From Chloroflexota bacterium (GTDB taxonomy: Bacteria; Chloroflexota; Anaerolineae; 4572-78; J111), in contig RFJV01000377.1 of the NCBI GenBank assembly GCA_003694775.1, positions 1 to 5,932 of the forward strand: DNA of 5,932 nucleotides, read 5' to 3'. Positions 1-5,906 of the stretch are shown here, one piece after another. The position numbers and the translations under genes are program-made. The stretch's first letter is position 1, and each line of letters opens with the position of its first letter. Under the pieces are notes generated by a model. The model was not told the DNA's origin. It saw only the letters and a list, made by a program, of their open reading frames with translations, and searched no databases.

Positions 1-78
1 GGAAAAAAGCTGGCCGATTTGCTGAACTGCCTGTACGCCAGACGGAAATACCAGAACCTTGAGCGAACCTGAGGCCAT
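1..78 (-). CDS. Possible 5' end of a gene running off the left edge (N-terminus only)
   Basis: An ATG at 78-76 opens a minus-strand frame that stays open to the window edge, giving 26 residues. They begin MASGSLKVLVFPSG: a short lead, a hydrophobic beta-strand (KVLVFPSG), then a likely helix. This is the look of a Rossmann-like or ATP-grasp N-terminus, and VLVFPSG recalls the start of carbamoyl-phosphate-synthase-like ATP-grasp proteins. That resemblance is from memory and is not proof. The gene would follow the lone receiver gene on the same strand after about 135 bp of partly AT-rich DNA. The ribosome site is weak (AGAGAA just upstream). A competing reading is a plus-strand C-terminus of 23 residues ending at the TGA at 70-72, which would converge on the receiver gene. 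Codon use does not decide between them. The strand is therefore uncertain. Confidence 0.38.
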   Translation of the reverse strand, partial: MASGSLKVLVFPSGVQAVQQIGQLFS

Positions 79-213
79 CTTTTCTCTACCCCGTGTGGAG
101 GAAACAAACGAAAAGCTTTTTTGATGATACTACAATAATGTTTGAAAATGGTTTGAGCAGGTTTAAATTTCGGTGCATGCGCCCTTGCTTGCAGAATACT
201 GGGGTGAGGGGCT
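79..213. other. Intergenic spacer, AT-rich in the middle, no clear terminator
   Basis: This 135 bp gap lies between the end of the lone receiver gene and the left-edge frame. Positions 105-175 are clearly AT-rich compared with the genes, as expected for a promoter region, but I could not find a convincing -35/-10 pair. The only hairpin near the receiver stop codon is a 4 bp GGCT/AGCC stem with no T-run, too weak to call a terminator. AAAAGCTTTT at 111-120 is a short palindrome without a GC-rich stem. Confidence 0.4.
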
Positions 214-618
214 TTAGCCTGCGGCCTTACCGGAATCGTTCTGCGCGGTACTGGCCCGGTGCAGACGAGCCAACCGCTTCAACCGGGCGGCCAGCACCCC
301 TGTTGGGGTGGGTTTTACCAGGTAATCGTTGGCCCCTTCATCCAATGCCTGGGCTACCATTTCCGGGTTAATGACGGCTGACTGCACCAGGATTGGAGTT
401 GTACTGAACTGGCGAATGGCGCGGCAGACCTGCCAGCCGTCCATGCCCGGCATCATCAGGTCAAGCAAAATGACCTCCGGGTTCCAACGGCGGGCCTGTT
501 CAATACCATCCTCCCCTGATTCGGCCAGGAGAATTTCAAATCCCTCCGGCTCCAGGATGGTTTTCAAGGTATTTGCCAGAATAACGTCATCTTCGATAAT
601 CAGCAACCGGATGGCCAA
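214..618 (-). CDS. Single-domain response regulator (stand-alone receiver, CheY-like)
   Basis: This is a 134-residue phospho-acceptor protein consisting of one REC domain (about residues 3-118) and a short polar tail. The acidic pocket is E9/D10/D11, the phosphorylation site is D53 in LLDLMMPGMDGW, the switch hydroxyl is S80 and the conserved lysine is K102 in VKP, so it should be competent. There is no DNA-binding, GGDEF or other output domain, so it must act through a protein partner or as a phosphate shuttle or sink. The start is TTG (618-616): an in-frame stop (639-637) lies only seven codons upstream and no ATG lies between. An AAGGAGA site sits 9 nt before the TTG. The gene is last in the kinase cluster but is separated by 103 bp containing a promoter-like sequence, so it may be expressed separately. 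Its likely phosphodonors are the two upstream kinases; that partnership is inferred from position. Confidence 0.93.
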   Translation of the reverse strand: MAIRLLIIEDDVILANTLKTILEPEGFEILLAESGEDGIEQARRWNPEVILLDLMMPGMDGWQVCRAIRQFSTTPILVQSAVINPEMVAQALDEGANDYLVKPTPTGVLAARLKRLARLHRASTAQNDSGKAAG

Positions 619-627
619 TCGTGCAAG

Positions 628-634
628 TCTCCTT
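628..634 (-). promoter_or_regulatory. Shine-Dalgarno site that supports the TTG start of the lone receiver
   Basis: On the minus strand this reads AAGGAGA, nine bases before the TTG at 618-616. It matters because no ATG or GTG start is available in frame between the upstream stop codon and the conserved N-terminal beta-strand, so the site picks out TTG. Confidence 0.7.
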
Positions 635-661
635 CCTTATAGTAGTAAATCAGGTACATCC

Positions 662-690
662 ATCCTACCAAATCCCGGCAGGAATGTAAA
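662..690 (-). promoter_or_regulatory. Candidate internal promoter for the lone receiver gene
   Basis: On the minus strand the -35 is TTTACA (690-685) and the -10 is TAGGAT (667-662), with an exact 17 bp spacer. TGG directly before the -10 gives an extended -10 (TGn). Transcription would start near 655, leaving a leader of about 37 nt before the TTG start. The spot, in the only sizeable gap of the cluster, fits a separate transcription unit. It is a match by eye to the sigma-70 consensus: five of six bases at -35 and four of six at -10. Confidence 0.5.
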
Positions 691-721
691 GAGTTTAAGA
701 TAGTTAATAATGGCTATCCGC

Positions 722-1801
722 CTAAAGTTCAACGGTAAAAATGGAGCCGCTCGGCTGGTTATCTTCCACATAAATCCGGCCCTGATGGGCGTCGACGACC
801 ATTTTGCAGAAGGCCAGCCCCAGGCCCACCTGCAGAACACCGCGGCGCTGGAAGTCAACAATGCGGTATTTGTCGAAAATCTCTTCCCGTTTGTCCGGCG
901 GGACGCCCGGTCCTTCGTCCAGAACCTGCAGGCACAGCTGGTAAGGCCCGCCGTCTGTATACCTCAGCCGGACGGTGACCCTGCCTTCCGGGGGCGAAAA
1001 CTTGATGGCGTTGGACAGCAGGTTCTCCACCACTCGCCGGAACAGATTGGCGTCCAGGGTTACCATCCGTCCCCCCGGCGGCAGGTCTGTCTCCAGGGAA
1101 ATGCGGCGAGATTCGGCTACGATTTTCTGGGCTTTAATGGCCGCGATAATAATTTGGACCGGGTCTACCACGGACGGGTGGAGCAGGGGCTGTCCGGCTT
1201 CCATTTTTGCCAGCAACAGCATGTCGTTCAGGAATGCTTCCAGGCGGTACGCCTGTTCTGTTATCCGCTCCAGGTAATCGCAGGCCGCTTCGGGCAGGTC
1301 GTCCAGCATCTGCATCAGTTCGCTGAAGCCAATAATGGAGGTGAGGGGGGTGCGCATATCGTGGACAATCATCTTGGCCATATCTTCCCGCAGGCGGAGC
1401 GCCTCCTGAAGCTCATCGTACTGGCGTTTAATCCTGAGCATCGAGCGGACGCGGGCGCGCAGTTCCACGGCATCTACCGGCTTGTTGAGAAAATCATCGG
1501 CGCCGGCATCAAATCCCCGGACCAGGTCCTCTTTACTGCCCAGGGCGGTCACCATAATAACCGGTATATGCCGCCAGCGAGGGTCATTCTTGATGCGGCG
1601 GCACACCTCAAAGCCGTCGATATCGGGCATCATCACGTCCAGCAGAACCAGGTCTGGGGGAACCTGCTCCAGGTATTCAAAAGCTTCGTGTCCCTTGGTG
1701 GCAAAAACCAGCATATACCCTTCGCGGTGCAGGTGTCCTTCCAGCACATCGCGGGCAATTTGCTCGTCATCTACAATCAAAATTGTCGACACATCATTCA
1801 T
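722..1801 (-). CDS. Soluble response regulator-histidine kinase hybrid (REC-HisKA-HATPase)
   Basis: This 359-residue cytoplasmic protein has a receiver domain at its N-terminus and a kinase core behind it. REC (about 5-120) has D11/D12, phospho-acceptor D55 in LLDVMMPDIDGF, T85 and K107. A charged helix (about 121-142) links it to HisKA, whose H-box VHDMRTPL puts the phosphorylated histidine at H147. The ATPase domain (about 248-359) has the N-box around N260/N264 (NLLSNAIKF), G1 DEGPG (295-299), an F-box IFDKY and a G2 box GLGL (326-329). There are no membrane segments. In this architecture phosphorylation of REC usually controls the attached kinase, so the protein is a natural relay point between the membrane hybrid kinase encoded upstream and the lone receiver downstream. 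It follows the hybrid kinase by 17 bp with its own SD, which implies co-transcription. The G2 box has Q324 where GTGLGL would have its first glycine. Confidence 0.95.
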   Translation of the reverse strand: MNDVSTILIVDDEQIARDVLEGHLHREGYMLVFATKGHEAFEYLEQVPPDLVLLDVMMPDIDGFEVCRRIKNDPRWRHIPVIMVTALGSKEDLVRGFDAGADDFLNKPVDAVELRARVRSMLRIKRQYDELQEALRLREDMAKMIVHDMRTPLTSIIGFSELMQMLDDLPEAACDYLERITEQAYRLEAFLNDMLLLAKMEAGQPLLHPSVVDPVQIIIAAIKAQKIVAESRRISLETDLPPGGRMVTLDANLFRRVVENLLSNAIKFSPPEGRVTVRLRYTDGGPYQLCLQVLDEGPGVPPDKREEIFDKYRIVDFQRRGVLQVGLGLAFCKMVVDAHQGRIYVEDNQPSGSIFTVEL

Positions 1802-1807
1802 ACGATG

Positions 1808-1813
1808 CTCCTC
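1808..1813 (-). promoter_or_regulatory. Shine-Dalgarno site of the REC-kinase gene
   Basis: GAGGAG on the minus strand lies six bases before the ATG at 1801-1799, inside the 17 bp gap after the hybrid kinase stop codon (TGA, 1821-1819). The tight spacing with a clean SD supports both the chosen start and a shared transcript. Confidence 0.75.
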
Positions 1814-1818
1814 GGCTC

Positions 1819-4455
1819 TCAGGCCAGCCGGCGCTGGCCGAGATATCGATTAATCACCTGCACCAGACCGCGCAGGCTGAGTGGTTTGCTCATGTAATCG
1901 TTCGCTCCGGCTTCAAGACAGCGTTCCCGGTCGCCGGGCATGGCCAGGGCCGTAATGGCAATCACGGGGAGCCGGTTCACCGCCGGGTCGGGGTCGGCAC
2001 GCAGGCGGCGCATAGCCTCCAGACCGTCCATTTCCGGCATCTGTACGTCCATCAGCACCAGATGCGGCTTTTCTTCTTTGACCCGCTCCAGCGCCTCTTT
2101 ACCGTTGCGGGCCACCACCAGCTGGAAGCCCTGCATCTGCAGGTAGTCGGTCAGGAATTCGATGGTCTTTTCATTATCTTCAGCCAGCAGGATTACCGGC
2201 CTTTCCGGCAGGTCGACCATTTCCTGCCGGTCCTCAAGCGTGGCCGTGTCTGCTTCGGGTTGGGTCAGGGTAACAGCTTCGGGCCAGGGCAGAGAAACCG
2301 TAAATCGACTGCCTTTACCCGGCTCGCTCTCCACCGACACACTGCCGCCGTGCAGTTCGGTCATCCGGGAAACCAGCGACAGGCCCAGCCCGGTACCGGC
2401 ATACTGCCGCGACAGACTGCTGTCTAACTGCATAAACGGCTGGAACAGCCGGTCCATATCCTCGCGGGCAATACCAATGCCGGTGTCCCAGACCGTGAAA
2501 TGAACCGTTTCCCGGTCGGGGTCGCCGCGCACTTCCAGGCCAATCTGGCCGCCTTCCGGGGTAAATTTTACGGCGTTGCTCAGCAGATTGACCAGAATTT
2601 GCTTCAGCCGGCGCTCATCGGCGGGGATGGTCTGCACCCGTTCATCCAGGCTCATGGAAAGCTGTAACTGCTTCTTGTGGGCCAGCTGTTTGACCAGCCG
2701 CACACTGGCATCACACACCGCCGCCACCGATACCGGCTGGATAGACAGCTCCATCTTGCCGGCTTCAATCTTCGACAGGTCGAGAATGTCGTTAATCAGC
2801 TCCAGCAGGTGGCGACCGCTTTCCTCGATATTTTGGGCATACTTCAACTGCTTTTCATTCAACTGACCGAACGTCTCGGACTGCAGAATCTCCGCCGACC
2901 CCAGGATGGCGTTCAAGGGAGTGCGGAGTTCGTGGCTCATACTGGCCAGGAATTCATCTTTCAGTTTGGAGGCACGGGCCAGTTCGGCATTGGCCTTGCT
3001 CAGTTCGGCGGTCCGTTCCTGAACGCGCTGGGCCAGCAGGGCACGTTCCTGGGCCAGGGCCGCTTCGGCCTGTTTGCGCTCGGCAATTTCCTCCTGGGCT
3101 TTCTGGTACAGCCGGGCGTTTTCAATAGCACTGGCGGCCTGGTTGGCCAGCAGACGGGCCAACGAAATTTCCTGGGCCGTAAAGGTTCTTTCTTCGCGGC
3201 TGTCTTCCAGCTCCACCAGACCAATCACCCGCCGCTGAAAGACCATCGGCAGAAGCATCCGCGTTTTCACCCCCACCGACCGCATATGCGCCGCTTCGTA
3301 AGGGTCAACGGACGGCTGGTCGATGGTCATCTGTTCGGGAATCTGGTCTTCCAGCACGCTCCGGGTTAGCGGCAGATTTTCCAGCTTGCGCACTTGCGAC
3401 AGGGCCTCGGTACTGCCCCAGCCTTCGGGCGAGTAAACCGACAGGGTGGCAATGGTATCCTCATCCCTGCGCCATTCGGAAATGGTGCACCGCTCCACAT
3501 TCAGCAGTTTTGCCATTTCCAGGGCCACGGTATTCAGCACGTAGCGCAGGTCCAGGCTGGAGGTAATTGCCACCGCCGCGGACTGCAGGACCATCAGCTC
3601 CCGGTTGCGCTGGAGCAGTTCGGCCTCCTTGCGCTTCCGCTCCTCCAGTTCCTGCCGGAGCCGCTCGTTGGCAAAGCGCAGTTCCGAGGAGCTTTCCCGA
3701 ATCCGGCGTTCCAGCTCTTCCCGCGTCTTCTGCAGTTCCTTAATAGAGATGGCTTCCAGTGAATCCAGGCGGTGGAGGGTCATCACGCCCACATTCTGCC
3801 CATTGTGGGTAACTTGCCGGGTCCACACCCGAAGCGGCAGTGTTTGACCATCCTTGTTCTGGGCCACAAGCTCAAACGGTTTGTCATATTTGAGCATCAG
3901 GTTGCGCAGGAGCATACTCTGGTAATCGGGCGCGGCCAGTTGGGGCAGGGTCAGGCGGGTCATTTCTGCCGGCTCGTAACCAAACAGGGCCGCGGCCTCC
4001 GGATTGACCGCCAGGACTGTTGCCTTTCGGTGCACAATGATGCCGTCTGGATTGGAACGGCTTATCTCCGGATGGGCCGCCAGCAGGGCCTCCAGCTCCC
4101 CAGCGGGCCAGGGAGACCGGTCTTCTCTGGCCGCGGGGGCCTTCTGTTCTTCGGGTACCGGCTCAAGGGGCAGGGCAGGTTCCGGCTGTGGCTGTCGCTG
4201 GGGAACCGGCGGTTGCTGAAGTTCGTTGACCAGCCGGTTCAGCACCTGGAGGCCGGTTGCGAGCGCGGCCAGGGCCGCGGCCATCACCCCTCCCACCAGG
4301 ACGGCAAACCGCCACGAGTCCGGCACAAGCAGGTAAATCATAATGGTGACCACCAGAATGACGGCCAACCATATCCCAAACCGGATGGCAAACCGGCGTT
4401 TCAGTTCGGTGAACAGCCCGGTTAACGGTAGCGGGCGTTCCGGTAAAGGCTTCAT
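1819..4455 (-). CDS. Membrane-anchored hybrid histidine kinase (2 TM-PAS-GAF-HisKA-HATPase-REC)
   Basis: This is an 878-residue sensor kinase. Two hydrophobic helices (about 26-45 and 49-69) are joined by only a few residues, so there is no real extracytoplasmic sensor and input is probably cytoplasmic or within the membrane. A Pro/Gln/Glu-rich linker (about 81-112) follows, then a PAS domain (about 125-230, with NPEAAALFGY), a charged coiled coil (about 236-285), a GAF domain (about 290-447) and a second coiled coil (about 450-500). HisKA has the H-box SHELRTPLN with H508. The ATPase has the N-box NLLSNAVKF (N623/N627), G1 DTGIG (657-661), F-box FQPF and G2 GTGLGL (687-692). The C-terminal REC (about 752-873) has E759/D760, phospho-acceptor D803, T835 and K857. 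All catalytic residues are present. The ligand cannot be read from the sequence. An AGGGG site six bases before the ATG is a modest SD. It is the first gene of the minus-strand cluster. Confidence 0.96.
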   Translation of the reverse strand: MKPLPERPLPLTGLFTELKRRFAIRFGIWLAVILVVTIMIYLLVPDSWRFAVLVGGVMAAALAALATGLQVLNRLVNELQQPPVPQRQPQPEPALPLEPVPEEQKAPAAREDRSPWPAGELEALLAAHPEISRSNPDGIIVHRKATVLAVNPEAAALFGYEPAEMTRLTLPQLAAPDYQSMLLRNLMLKYDKPFELVAQNKDGQTLPLRVWTRQVTHNGQNVGVMTLHRLDSLEAISIKELQKTREELERRIRESSSELRFANERLRQELEERKRKEAELLQRNRELMVLQSAAVAITSSLDLRYVLNTVALEMAKLLNVERCTISEWRRDEDTIATLSVYSPEGWGSTEALSQVRKLENLPLTRSVLEDQIPEQMTIDQPSVDPYEAAHMRSVGVKTRMLLPMVFQRRVIGLVELEDSREERTFTAQEISLARLLANQAASAIENARLYQKAQEEIAERKQAEAALAQERALLAQRVQERTAELSKANAELARASKLKDEFLASMSHELRTPLNAILGSAEILQSETFGQLNEKQLKYAQNIEESGRHLLELINDILDLSKIEAGKMELSIQPVSVAAVCDASVRLVKQLAHKKQLQLSMSLDERVQTIPADERRLKQILVNLLSNAVKFTPEGGQIGLEVRGDPDRETVHFTVWDTGIGIAREDMDRLFQPFMQLDSSLSRQYAGTGLGLSLVSRMTELHGGSVSVESEPGKGSRFTVSLPWPEAVTLTQPEADTATLEDRQEMVDLPERPVILLAEDNEKTIEFLTDYLQMQGFQLVVARNGKEALERVKEEKPHLVLMDVQMPEMDGLEAMRRLRADPDPAVNRLPVIAITALAMPGDRERCLEAGANDYMSKPLSLRGLVQVINRYLGQRRLA

Positions 4456-4533
4456 TTCAGACCCCTGTTGGAATCATTGCGCGAAGGATGACCGACTTCT
4501 CCTATCCCCGGATTTTTTCATCCCCTTTTTATC

Positions 4534-4561
4534 ACGATACCATCACTTCTTTTATCGGCAA
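4534..4561 (-). promoter_or_regulatory. Weak candidate promoter for the kinase cluster
   Basis: On the minus strand TTGCCG (4561-4556) and TATCGT (4539-4534) are 16 bp apart, about 80 bp before the hybrid kinase ATG. Each hexamer matches the sigma-70 consensus only in part, and other AT-rich stretches nearby could serve instead. Listed because a promoter must lie in this region if the cluster is not read from further away. Confidence 0.25.
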
Positions 4562-4587
4562 GGTATTCAATAACTTGAGTACCCGAT

Positions 4588-4608
4588 TGATATATCTTTT
4601 ATATATCA
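4588..4608. repeat. Perfect 8 bp inverted repeat, candidate operator
   Basis: The arms TGATATAT (4588-4595) and ATATATCA (4601-4608) are exact reverse complements around a 5 nt centre. The repeat ends 12 bp before the -35 of the plus-strand promoter, where an activator or repressor could act. It also lies upstream of any kinase-cluster promoter on the other strand. The arms are all A/T except one G/C pair, so a hairpin would be weak and a dimeric protein site is more plausible. Chance is possible in AT-rich DNA. Confidence 0.4.
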
Positions 4609-4620
4609 GCACCGGTTAGC

Positions 4621-4650
4621 TTGTCAAAATGCTGTGATATGTGCTATACT
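4621..4650 (+). promoter_or_regulatory. Sigma-70-type extended -10 promoter of the aminotransferase gene
   Basis: The -35 is TTGTCA (4621-4626) and the -10 is TATACT (4645-4650), each with five of six consensus bases, spaced 18 bp apart. TGC before the -10 supplies an extended -10 element. Transcription would begin near 4657. The leader would then be about 160 nt and would contain both tandem arrays and the Shine-Dalgarno site. Confidence 0.65.
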
Positions 4651-4668
4651 TGGATTTTAATTATCCGG

Positions 4669-4703
4669 GATTGGGAGATTGGAGATTAGGAGATTGGAGA
4701 TTA
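4669..4703 (+). repeat. Purine-rich 7/8 bp tandem array (GATTGGA type)
   Basis: Four full units and one partial unit follow each other without gaps: GATTGGGA, GATTGGA, GATTAGGA, GATTGGA, GATTA. The unit alternates between 8 and 7 bp. The array starts about 12 nt after the predicted transcription start, so it should be near the 5' end of the aminotransferase mRNA. Confidence 0.8.
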
Positions 4704-4718
4704 ATAACTTTACGCCCC

Positions 4719-4794
4719 AACCCTCTAACTCTCTAACTCTCTAACTCTTTAACTCTTCAACTCTCTAACTCCCCAACTCCCAAACTCTTCAACT
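4719..4794 (+). repeat. Pyrimidine-rich 8 bp tandem array (AACTCTCT type), 9.5 copies
   Basis: Every unit begins with AAC and repeats at exactly 8 bp from 4719 to 4790, followed by a half unit AACT. The consensus is AACTCYYY. Bases 1-3 and 5 are constant, base 4 is T in all but the first unit, and positions 6-8 vary (TCT, TTT, TTC, CCC, CCA). This is an imperfect, diverged microsatellite-like array within the leader, ending ten bases before the Shine-Dalgarno site. Confidence 0.88.
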
Positions 4795-4803
4795 ATATTT
4801 CCC

Positions 4804-4810
4804 AGGAGGA
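4804..4810 (+). promoter_or_regulatory. Strong Shine-Dalgarno site of the aminotransferase gene
   Basis: AGGAGGA ends seven bases before the ATG at 4818, an ideal ribosome site that fixes the start codon. It follows the CU-rich octamer array, whose CUCC segments (4769-4772, 4777-4780) could pair with its GGAG. Confidence 0.85.
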
Positions 4811-4817
4811 CTGCATC

Positions 4818-5906
4818 ATGTCGCCGCAAAGAAATCATCCTTTCCTCTTTATCCCCGGCCCGACCAATGTCCGTCCGGACGTGCTGGAGGCCCAGACCGA
4901 GGCTATGATTGGGCACCGTACCCCGGAGTTCGAGGCCCTGTTTGCGGAATGTGAAGACAAACTCAAGCAGATGTTCTTCACCACCCAGCGGGTCTACATT
5001 ACTGCCTCCTCCGGTAGCGGTCTGCAGGAGGCGGCCATTCGCAACGGGGTGCAGAACAAGGTGGTCAACTTTGTGGCCGGCGCGTTTGGTCAGCGCTGGC
5101 ACGATGTGTCTGCCGGATGCGGCAAGCAGGCAGTGCGGGTCGATATTGAATGGGGCAAAGCGGTCAAACCGGAAGATGTTGACGCCGCGCTCCGCCAGCA
5201 CCCAGACGCCGAGGCTATCACTGTGGTGCACAACGAAACCAGCACCGGCGTGGCCTCTCCGGTGGGAGAAATTGCCGCCCTGGTGCGGGAAAAGTATCCC
5301 CACGTCCTCATTTTTGTGGACGCGGTCAGCTCCTTTTCCGGCGTTCACCTCCCCTTCGACGAATGGGGGCTGGATGTCATGCTGACCTCCTCCCAGAAGG
5401 CCCTCTCCCTGCCGCCGGGACTGGCCTTTGCCGCGGTCAGCGACCGCACTCTGGAACGGGCCAAAACGGTCACCGGACGGGGCTGGTATTTTGACTTCCT
5501 GGTTCTGGAAAAATACCTCCAGCGAAACACCACCCCGGCCACCCCGGCCATTTCGCTGATGCGCGCCCTCAGGGTAGAGCTGGAGCACATCTTTGCCGAG
5601 GGGCTGGAGGCCCGCTTTGCCCGTCACCAGGCCCTGGCCGAACATACCCGCCGGTGGGCACTGGCCCGCGGCTTTACCATGCTCTCGGAAGAGGGCTACC
5701 ACTCGCCGACCGTTTCCAATATTGCCAACACCCGCCAAATCGATGTCAAGGCGCTGAACAGCTTTCTCAAGGAACGCGGTATGGTCATTTCCAACGGCTA
5801 CGGCAAGCTGAAGGACATCTCGTTCCGCATTGCCCATATGGGCTGGATTACCCAGGACCATCTGGACCGGCTGTTCACAGCCATTGATGAATTTTTGAGC
5901 CGGTAG
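4818..5906 (+). CDS. Class V PLP-dependent aminotransferase, alanine/serine-glyoxylate (serine-pyruvate) type
   Basis: This 362-residue soluble enzyme has the fold-type I, class V signature. The N-terminal FIPGPTNVRP (11-20) and HRTPEFEALF (33-42) are typical of the alanine-glyoxylate, serine-glyoxylate and serine-pyruvate group. SSGSG (64-68) lies at the PLP phosphate site, D168 in FVDAVSS should bind the pyridine nitrogen, and K194 in SSQKAL is the Schiff-base lysine. R337 in SFRIAHMG is the likely substrate-carboxylate arginine. Length matches the family and both ends look complete. It should transfer the amino group of alanine or serine to glyoxylate or pyruvate, linking glycine/serine metabolism with 2-oxo acids. 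The exact donor and acceptor cannot be read from sequence; a related role in serine synthesis or photorespiration-like glycolate salvage is possible. The gene has its own promoter and a repeat-bearing leader, and diverges from the kinase cluster. Confidence 0.93.
   Translation: MSPQRNHPFLFIPGPTNVRPDVLEAQTEAMIGHRTPEFEALFAECEDKLKQMFFTTQRVYITASSGSGLQEAAIRNGVQNKVVNFVAGAFGQRWHDVSAGCGKQAVRVDIEWGKAVKPEDVDAALRQHPDAEAITVVHNETSTGVASPVGEIAALVREKYPHVLIFVDAVSSFSGVHLPFDEWGLDVMLTSSQKALSLPPGLAFAAVSDRTLERAKTVTGRGWYFDFLVLEKYLQRNTTPATPAISLMRALRVELEHIFAEGLEARFARHQALAEHTRRWALARGFTMLSEEGYHSPTVSNIANTRQIDVKALNSFLKERGMVISNGYGKLKDISFRIAHMGWITQDHLDRLFTAIDEFLSR

Larger units (their letters stand above)
4456..4817. other. 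Divergent intergenic region with promoters, inverted repeat and tandem arrays
   Basis: This 362 bp stretch separates the hybrid kinase start from the aminotransferase start and serves both. From left to right it has a weak SD for the kinase (AGGGG, minus, 4466-4462), a possible minus-strand promoter, an AT-rich block with a perfect inverted repeat, a good plus-strand promoter, a purine-rich tandem array, a pyrimidine-rich octamer array and the aminotransferase SD. I see no protein-coding gene, tRNA or riboswitch of a class I recognise. Confidence 0.8.

Noticed and set aside
699..722. Possible terminator after the REC-kinase gene (GATAG...CTATC, minus strand)
   Set aside because: The stem is only 5 bp and AT-rich with a 10 nt loop, and the following T-run is poor. 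It is too weak to call an intrinsic terminator.
710..1897. Long plus-strand open frame (395 codons) opposite the REC-kinase gene
   Set aside because: It is the antisense shadow of a gene with clear receiver and kinase motifs. Its translation is rich in His, Gln and Arg, shows no domain or motif, and has no convincing ribosome site.
1783..4425. Several plus-strand frames of 70-230 codons opposite the hybrid kinase
   Set aside because: They overlap a complete, motif-rich minus-strand gene and look like random antisense translation of GC-rich codons.
4457..4477. Six-codon upstream open frame (MIPTGV, minus strand) ending just before the hybrid kinase ATG
   Set aside because: It has no properly spaced SD (an AGGAGA lies too far upstream) and no residue bias that suggests attenuation. 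Its length is easily due to chance.
4719..4794. CRISPR array
   Set aside because: The unit is 8 bp with no spacers; CRISPR repeats are much longer and separated by unique spacers. No cas gene is present.
4657..4817. Known riboswitch in the aminotransferase leader
   Set aside because: I could not find the conserved core of any metabolite riboswitch, such as the glycine class, that would suit this gene. The leader is mostly simple repeats.
4749..5861. Long minus-strand open frame (370 codons) opposite the aminotransferase
   Set aside because: The plus strand has all class V aminotransferase motifs and a perfect SD. The antisense frame has no recognisable motif and its C-terminus would be encoded by the tandem repeats.
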